Shown here: one piece after another, positions 58,700 through 64,000 of the stretch
Numbering within the stretch: position 1 is the first letter of the stretch
How the letters are laid out: every line of letters starts with the position of its first letter
DNA from: Budorcas taxicolor
Lineage: Eukaryota > Chordata > Mammalia > Artiodactyla > Bovidae
Reading direction: 5' to 3'
DNA length: 64,000 bases
NCBI RefSeq assembly: GCF_023091745.1
Contig: NC_068913.1
Coordinates: 30,944,501-31,008,500, forward strand
Program-made: the position numbers and the translations under genes
The notes under the pieces: generated by a model
The model's input: the letters and a program-made list of their open reading frames with translations, nothing else
Database searches by the model: none
Told to the model about the DNA's origin: nothing

Positions 58700-59296
58700 G
58701 TATCGACACTAATTCTTTTATTTGGGCCACACCTCTTCATGGTGAGGCTATACAACACGTTATAACTCACTTATTAGCTTGTTTTACTATTATGGGAACT
58801 CCTAGTTCTATAAAAACAGACAATGGCTCTGCCTATATTTCTAGACACTGTAAAGAATTTTTACAATCTTTTTCTATTAAACACATTACAGGTATTCCTT
58901 ATAGTCCACAGGCACAGGCATAGTCGAACGAGCACATCACACACTAAAGTTGCAAATTAAAAAATTTAAAAGGGGGGAATACACAGGAACACTACTGTCT
59001 TCCTTATCTAAAGCAGACTTTACTAGATTCCAGCATAAGATATTTTCTAAACCTATAACTATTGTTAATACAGCTTTATTTGTTTTAAATTTTTTAAACT
59101 TACCACAGGGAAGATATCTTAACGAGAACAGAAAGGCATTTCGAGGAATTGAAGGACACTTCTCTTCGTCTGCCCATTTGGTACCAAGACAGGTTAACAA
59201 AACAATGGAAATCTGGGAAACTATCTCACAGGGAAAGGGGTATGCCTGTATTTCCCCAGATGGATCCAAAGAACTCACATGGCTTCCTCTTTAGAA
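58700..59296 (+). pseudogene. ERV pol: integrase core and C-terminal remnant
   Basis: The core carries the first catalytic Asp in 'VCIDT' (about 58700-58712) and the second in KTDNGSA (58813-58833). The GIPYSPQ region follows. A one-base loss near 58918 shifts the frame just before the stretch with the expected catalytic Glu. The C-terminal part reads LPQGRYLNENRKAFRG to GYACISPDGSKE, again with a shift near 59160-59230. It is the continuation of the zinc-binding part at 53441-53667. Confidence 0.87.
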
Positions 59297-60650
59297 GATT
59301 TAACCCAAGGGGGCCCCCGGCCTTCAAAATGAGGATGGGACAACAAAAACCCCAGGAGGAAGAAATTCCAATGTGGGCCGTGGCGACATCACCCTTATGA
59401 TCTCCCCACTTGGGGACAATTATAAACCCTTACTAATCAAGCTAAAAATCTGGTTTCTCAACAGGAAATGCCTTGGAGTCCTGAAAACCTCAGTTGGCCT
59501 GCATGACCCCGCTAGAGCCGTATTAACCAATCAGACTTAACTGGGCTTACTTACCCAATCCCCTTTATTGCAGGTCCTAAAATGGACCGATCCTATCAAC
59601 CAATGATTCCACCCATATGCCCCCTCCCTGTAACTCGAAGGAGCCATCACACCCTGGGGAAGAGGGAAAACTAATTAACATTTCTTTAGGCTATGAAGCC
59701 CTTCCATTGTGCCTGGGCCCAGAGAAACTGCGCATAAACGTTAGCTAACAAACTTGGGCTTTCTTCCTGCCTCCCAAAAAGGATTTTCGGACATTGCTTG
59801 GACTATTTACTGCCCTTTGTCTGTGAACCATGTTTATACTACTGAGACTTTAAGGAAAGCGTTAGGGAAAGAGTCAAGGAAAGAACAAAGAACATTATGC
59901 AAAGAGTTTACTTATAAGAACTTTACATATACTCCTGTTTGTTGAGACAAATGTCAAGCCAAATCAGGAAAATTAATGTCTGTGGCTAATCATGCAATTG
60001 TTGATTGGGGACCCCTTGGTATGTGGTTATCTAACTGCTCAGAAGAGGTTAATAGCAAGGTGTGGACTATGTTACGCAAGTGACATGAAAGGTCACTGAC
60101 AGTATGATGGAACATTACCATGATAAAGGACTTCTTGAGTGGCTTGATGGTGGATTAGCTCCACCTCGTCCTAAGATTGTCCTCCATAAATAGAGTGGGC
60201 CTGAACAATGGGACATTTGGAAGCTTGCTGCGAGCACCGAGGACCAAAGAACTTGGAACTTGGACCGGGTTATTTCACAGGGACCAGTCGTGGTCATAGT
60301 AACTATTTCTTTCACGATAATCAGTCATATTTTATACAGGCCTATGTCCCATTTCCTTTTGTTATAGCCATAAGAAATTTACAATTTAATAAGGCTTTAT
60401 GTTCTGTAAATTGTATTAATTGCAAACTATATACTTGTCTTAACTCCTCTATCTCTTTAAGAAATGATTCCCTTTTGATTCTTCGATCTCAGTATAATTT
60501 ATGGTTACCAGTAAATCTCCAACGACCCTGGGAAGAAGGTCCCATGGCTGGACTTGCTTCCATAGTACTTCAATTTTGTGTTACTCTTGATTCATTTTAA
60601 TCATAGTGCCTACAACTGGGAACAAATCAAATTTTATTTTACAAATATAA
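59297..60650 (+). pseudogene. ERV env surface-subunit remnant
   Basis: Heavily stopped sequence follows pol in the position of env. The frame 60208-60600 (130 residues) contains NLQFNKALCSVNCINCKLYTC and LWLPVNLQRPWEEGP, which fit the C-terminal part of the SU of HERV-K-like betaretroviral envelopes. The polypurine tract follows directly after this region, so the TM subunit (fusion peptide, membrane anchor) is deleted. No functional envelope is possible. Confidence 0.72.
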
Positions 60651-60652
60651 TA

Positions 60653-60664
60653 AAATAGGGGGAA
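60653..60664 (+). promoter_or_regulatory. ERV polypurine tract
   Basis: The run 'aaaatagggggaa' lies immediately upstream of the 3' LTR start TGTCAGG at 60666. Such a tract primes plus-strand DNA synthesis in retroviruses. Position and composition both fit. Confidence 0.8.
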
Positions 60665-60665
60665 T

Positions 60666-61308
60666 TGTCAGGAAGCATTTAACAGGAGGCTTCCTGTGTG
60701 CTGTTTTGGATCTGTCAGGAATCCTCTGATCTTTATTAGTTCCTGAATATTCAGGAATTAAGAGGAGAGGCAAATCCAGGCATTTTCTTGGTTAGTTTTT
60801 CAATATGGTGATAAGTACCCTCTTCCTTCTTTTAAACTATACCGTAAAAGTGATTGTTTACAACTCTCTCTCTCTTTAATATGGATCGCCTATGTTTTGT
60901 AAATCTGGAATTTTAATCTTTATCTTTGCAGAGAATAACTACCTTGTAAGACAGTATATATGCCCACACCATGTTGATTAAAACACCTTTGCTCCATTAG
61001 AGCTTTGGTCCCCGAGTCTTGCTTTCTTTCTCTCTCTCTCTCTCTCTCAGGCTAATTCTTTGGAGCACAGAGACCCATTGTGCTCATTCTCCTGCCCAGA
61101 CTTCTAAGACCCTCTCAAGAAGGCGTACTGTGCCTTCACCCCATCGAAAGGGCACCAGGTGCCTTCATGAGCAACACAAGCCCTGTGTCAAAGGACTTTA
61201 TTGGTTTTCTGTGTAAACCAAGGAATATCAGCCTCTCTTTCTCTCTCCTTTACTTTCTTATCATCGACTCTGGGCCACCAGTTTCCGGTCCATTAAAGGA
61301 CCTCAACA
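60666..61308 (+). mobile_element. 3' LTR of the ERV, full length
   Basis: 643 bp from TGTCAGG to CTCAACA, with the TG...CA ends of an LTR. A TATA-like 'gtatatatgccc' lies near 60953, a polyadenylation signal ATTAAA at 60977-60982 and a CT repeat near 61029-61049. L1 sequence resumes directly after it. Confidence 0.92.
60977..60982 (+). promoter_or_regulatory. LTR polyadenylation signal ATTAAA
   Basis: ATTAAA lies about 25 bp downstream of a TATA-like element. The likely R/U5 border follows, with 'ctttggtccccgagtctt'. Assignment by position only. Confidence 0.5.
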
Positions 61309-62985
61309 CCCACTTACACCAATGGACAGATCATCCAGACAGAAAATTAATCAGGAAACACAAGTCTTAAATAACACATTATACCAGACAGACATAACTG
61401 ATATTTATAGGAGTCCATCCAAAAGCAGCAGAATACACATTCTTTTCAAGTGCACAGGAAACATTCTTCAGGATATATCACATGCTGGGCCATAAAGCAA
61501 GCCTCAGTAAACTTAAGAAAGTTGACATCATTTCAACCATCTTTTCTAACCACATTGCTATGGGATTAGAAATCAACTACACGAAAAAAACTTAAAAAAA
61601 AAAAAAACACAAACATGTGGTGGCTAAGCCATATGCTACTGAACGACCAACGGATCAATGAATATAAATCATAGAGGAAATAAAAAAATACCTAGTGATA
61701 AATGACAATGAAAAGACAATCCCAAACCTATGGGATGCAAGAAAAGTGGTCTAAGATGGAAGTTTATAGCAATAAAACCTTTCTTTGGTGAACAAGGAAA
61801 ACCCCAAATAAACAATCTACTTTTACACCTAAAGCAACTAGAGAAAGAACAAACAAAACCCAAAGTTAGAATAAGGAAAAAAATCACAAAAATCAAAGCA
61901 GAAAGAAATAAAATTGACACCAAAAAATGAAAGAGATAAATGAAATTAAAAGCTAGTTCTCTGAAAAGATAATCAAAATGGAAACCTTTAGCCAGACTCA
62001 TCAGGGAAAAAAGAGTTCAAATCAATAAAATCAGAAATGAAAAAGAGAAGTTACAACTGATATCACAGAAATACAAAGAACCATAAGCATCTGCGCTAAG
62101 CAACTGTATGCCAATAAAATGAACAACCTAGAAGTAATGAACAAATTCTTTGAAAGGTACAATCTCCCAAGATTGAACCAGGAAGAAGTAGAAAATACAA
62201 ACAGAGCCAATTACAAGTACTGAGTTTGAACCTGTGATTAAAAAGTTCCCAATAAACAAAAGTCCAGGACCAGATAGCTTCACAGGCAAATCATAGCAAA
62301 CATTTAGGGAAGAATTATGCCTATCCTTCTGAAACTTTGTCAAAAAATTGCAGAGGAAGAAACACTTCTGAACTCATCCTATGAAACCACCATCACCCTG
62401 ATATCAAAACTAGACACAGATATTTTTTTAAAAAAAGAAAATTATAGACTGATATCATTGATGAACATAGGTACAAAAATCCTCCACTAAATACTAGCAA
62501 ACTGAGCCTAAATAATGCATTAAAAGTACCATACATCATAGTTAAGTGGGATTTATTCAAGGATGGAAAGATTTTTCAATATCCACAAATCAGTGTGATA
62601 CACCACATCATCAAGTTGAAGAATGAAAACCAAATGATCATCTCAATATATGCAGAAAAAGGCTTCTGATAAAATTCAACATCCGTTTACGATAAAAATT
62701 CTCCAGAAAGTGAGCACAGAGGAAACACACTTCAACATAATAAAGGCCATATATGACAAGCCAAGAGCTAACATCATACTCAGTGATTATAAGCTGAAAG
62801 CATTTCCTCTAATTTCAGGAACAAGACAAGGATGCCCACTCTAGCCACTTTTATTTAACATAGTTTTGGAAGTTTTAGCCACAGTAATCAGATGAGTAAA
62901 AAAAAGAAAAAGAAAGAAATGGAATCCAAATTGGAAAAGAAGAAGTAAAACTATCACTGCTGGCAGATGACATGATAACAACACA
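61309..62985 (+). mobile_element. Old L1, inverted part after the ERV (sense)
   Basis: The + strand continues the ORF2 endonuclease reading broken at 49776. 'HLHQWTDHP' lies right after the LTR, then the SNHIAMGLEINY-like region, the linker (INNLLLHLKQLEKEQTKPKV at 61790-61850) and RT pieces (KASDKIQHPFTIKILQKVS at 62655-62710, ISGTRQGCPL at 62815-62844). It ends near the LLADDM box at about 62980. It is degenerate, with many stops, and an old element. Confidence 0.88.
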
Positions 62986-62989
62986 TTCC

Positions 62990-63119
62990 CGGAGTTTACC
63001 CAAACTCATGTCCATTCAGTCAGTGATTCCATCCAACTATCTCATCCTCTGTTGTCCTCTTCTCCTCCTGCATTCACTCTTTCCCAGCATCAGGGTCTTT
63101 TCAAATGAGTCAGCTCTTT
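62990..63119 (-). mobile_element. Short BovB fragment, antisense, both ends missing
   Basis: About 130 bp from 'attcccggagtttacccaaa' to 'tttcaaatgagtcagctctt' are an internal piece of the BovB 3' coding end. It lacks the terminal ttcag repeat. It abuts the old L1 end directly, so a deletion or complex insertion is likely. Confidence 0.8.
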
Positions 63120-63210
63120 GCCAGATTTTATTACACGTTGTCAACTAATTGCAAGAAAATTTGAGCCAATTTACCATTCTAACATTAATGAGTTCCTATT
63201 TCAACCTTCT

Positions 63211-63419
63211 GAAAGTGAAGTCGCTCAGTCATGTCCGACTCTTTGTGACCCCGTGGACTGTAGCCCACCAGGCTCCTCTGTCCATGGGATTCTCCAGGCA
63301 AGAGTACTGGAGTGGGTTGCCATTTCCTTCTCCAGGGGATCTTCCCAACCCAGGGATCAAACCCAGGTCTCCTGCATTGCAGGCAGACACTTTAACCTCT
63401 GAGCCACCAGGGAAGCCTG
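63211..63419 (-). mobile_element. Bov-tA SINE, antisense, with 12-bp TSD
   Basis: A well-preserved full copy. The body starts 'gaaagtgaagtcgctcagtc' and the antisense head ends 'gagccaccagggaagcc'. A perfect 12-bp repeat, tttcaaccttct, lies at 63199-63210 and 63420-63431. Confidence 0.95.
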
Positions 63420-63709
63420 TTTCAACCTTCTACTGTTAGATTAAGTATTGTCATTTAAAAATTCTTTGAGCATTTAATGGGTAAAAATGGCATCTGTTTT
63501 TTCATTAATAATTTTTGGATAACAGATAACCCCAAACCTGCCCCCATGTTTTTAAGCATTTGTATTCCCTATCCTTAAAACATATGATGATGCTTTTTTG
63601 CATATCTGTCTATTGTAGACTACATATTTTCTTATCCATTTGTATGAACAGATTCTGTGTTAAGTATTTTTACCCTTTTTTGAAATATTTATAGACACCT
63701 AAGTTTTAA

Positions 63710-63823
63710 TGGCAACCTACTCCAGTATTCTTGCCCGGAGAATCCCGTGGACAGAGGAGCTTGGTGGGCTACAGTCCATGGGTCGCAAAGAGTCGGACAC
63801 GACTCAGCGACTTCACTTCACTT
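63710..63823 (-). mobile_element. Bov-A SINE fragment with TSD
   Basis: The unit runs from 'tggcaacctactccagtatt' to 'gactcagcgacttcacttca'. The flanks taagttttaa (63700-63709 and 63824-63833) match perfectly over 10 bp. Strand is given relative to the Bov-A2 consensus direction used for the other copies. Confidence 0.88.
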
Positions 63824-63949
63824 TAAGTTTTAAAGAATCATCATCAAATTTGTTGATTTGTTCTTTTCAAATTGGATACACTATTTTTACATTTAGAGAG
63901 AACTTTTGCTACCAATGCCAGAAAAAAATATATATGTATGTATATATTG

Positions 63950-64000
63950 TCTTAAAAGTTTTACACTAAGCTCTTTAATCCATCATGAATGCATTTTGGT
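63950..64000 (-). mobile_element. Possible L1 3' fragment at the window edge
   Basis: 'agctctttaatccatcatga' followed by 'atgcattttggt' resembles the reverse complement of an L1 3' region. The window ends before this can be tested. Confidence 0.4.

Larger units (their letters stand above)
49777..61308 (+). mobile_element. Class II (betaretrovirus-like) endogenous retrovirus, defective
   Basis: An ERV on the + strand with remnants in the order 5' LTR part, pro (dUTPase and protease), pol (RT, RNase H, integrase), env SU, polypurine tract, 3' LTR. Having dUTPase next to protease ahead of pol is typical of betaretroviruses and HERV-K-like groups. The 6-bp flanks agcact (49771-49776) and cccact (61309-61314) match at 4 of 6 positions, the TSD length expected of this group. 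The primer-binding site, gag and the TM half of env are absent, and stops and frameshifts occur throughout. Three later elements sit in pol: BovB 50880-51550, Bov-A2 52246-52508 and BovB 53668-58690, the last holding an L1. It cannot produce virus. Confidence 0.93.

Noticed and set aside
49777..61308. ERV as a recently active or infectious provirus
   Set aside because: The primer-binding site, gag and env TM are missing, pol has many stops and shifts, and four later elements lie inside it.
1..64000. CRISPR arrays, phage, plasmid or bacterial systems
   Set aside because: No regularly spaced direct repeats, no bacterial-type genes or ribosome-binding sites. The repeat content is mammalian throughout.
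1..64000. A previously undescribed biological system
   Set aside because: Everything with clear structure is explained by known retroelement and DNA-transposon families. The novel aspects are arrangements and histories of these, not a new gene system.

Overview
This 64 kb window is nuclear DNA from a ruminant of the cattle/sheep/goat group (Bovidae). The evidence is the repeat complement: BovB (RTE-type) LINEs, Bov-tA and Bov-A/Bov-A2 SINEs, artiodactyl L1s, a cetartiodactyl CHR-type SINE and a class II (betaretrovirus-like) endogenous retrovirus. I found no host protein-coding gene, no rRNA or functional tRNA gene, no CRISPR array and no bacterial-style operon. Almost every longer open frame is a piece of a retroelement, usually of ORF2/RT, or a shadow of one. 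Family names come from recognising typical sequences and encoded proteins by eye, not from a database search.

Layout. 1-1.3 kb: an LTR-like sequence and an antisense CHR SINE. 1.3-3.3 kb: antisense BovB carrying a Bov-A2. 4-9.4 kb: two more antisense BovB pieces and a Bov-tA in otherwise unrecognised AT-rich DNA. 10.3-13.8 kb: L2 and old L1 remnants, then a BovB split by a Bov-tA. 15-21 kb: single SINEs, one L2 and one MER5-like DNA transposon. 22.4-25.6 kb: a sense BovB split by an antisense BovB with a 12-bp target-site duplication (TSD). 25.6-37.5 kb: mostly unrecognised intergenic or intronic-looking sequence with a few SINEs and one BovB tail. 37.5-41.4 kb: a young L1 with a 5' inversion and a 12-bp TSD. 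42.7-47.6 kb: a MER20-like element and SINEs. 47.9-63 kb: a deep nest. 63-64 kb: BovB, Bov-tA, Bov-A and L1 scraps.

The nest is the most structured part. An old L1, itself 5'-inverted (antisense 3' end at 47.95-49.5 kb, sense ORF2 on both sides of the retrovirus), received a betaretrovirus-like ERV at 49777-61308. The ERV keeps part of its 5' LTR, the end of pro (dUTPase and protease), a decayed pol, a remnant of env SU, a polypurine tract and a full 3' LTR. It has lost the primer-binding site, gag and the env TM region. Into pol went a 3' BovB tail, a Bov-A2 SINE and a 2.6 kb BovB, and into that BovB went a young L1, again 5'-inverted with an 11-bp TSD. That is four generations of insertion: L1, ERV, BovB, L1.

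The most unusual observation is that the two young L1s, 17.2 kb apart, are almost identical over one 1,459-bp block in direct orientation (39001-40459 and 56242-57700; about 4 differences and no net indel by hand count). The rest of their shared sequence, about 950 bp at the 3' end, differs by about 36 bases. The block carries the same TGA stop, the same frameshift and the same altered RT box (FTDD). Recent gene conversion, a chimeric retrotransposition or an assembly artefact could each explain this.
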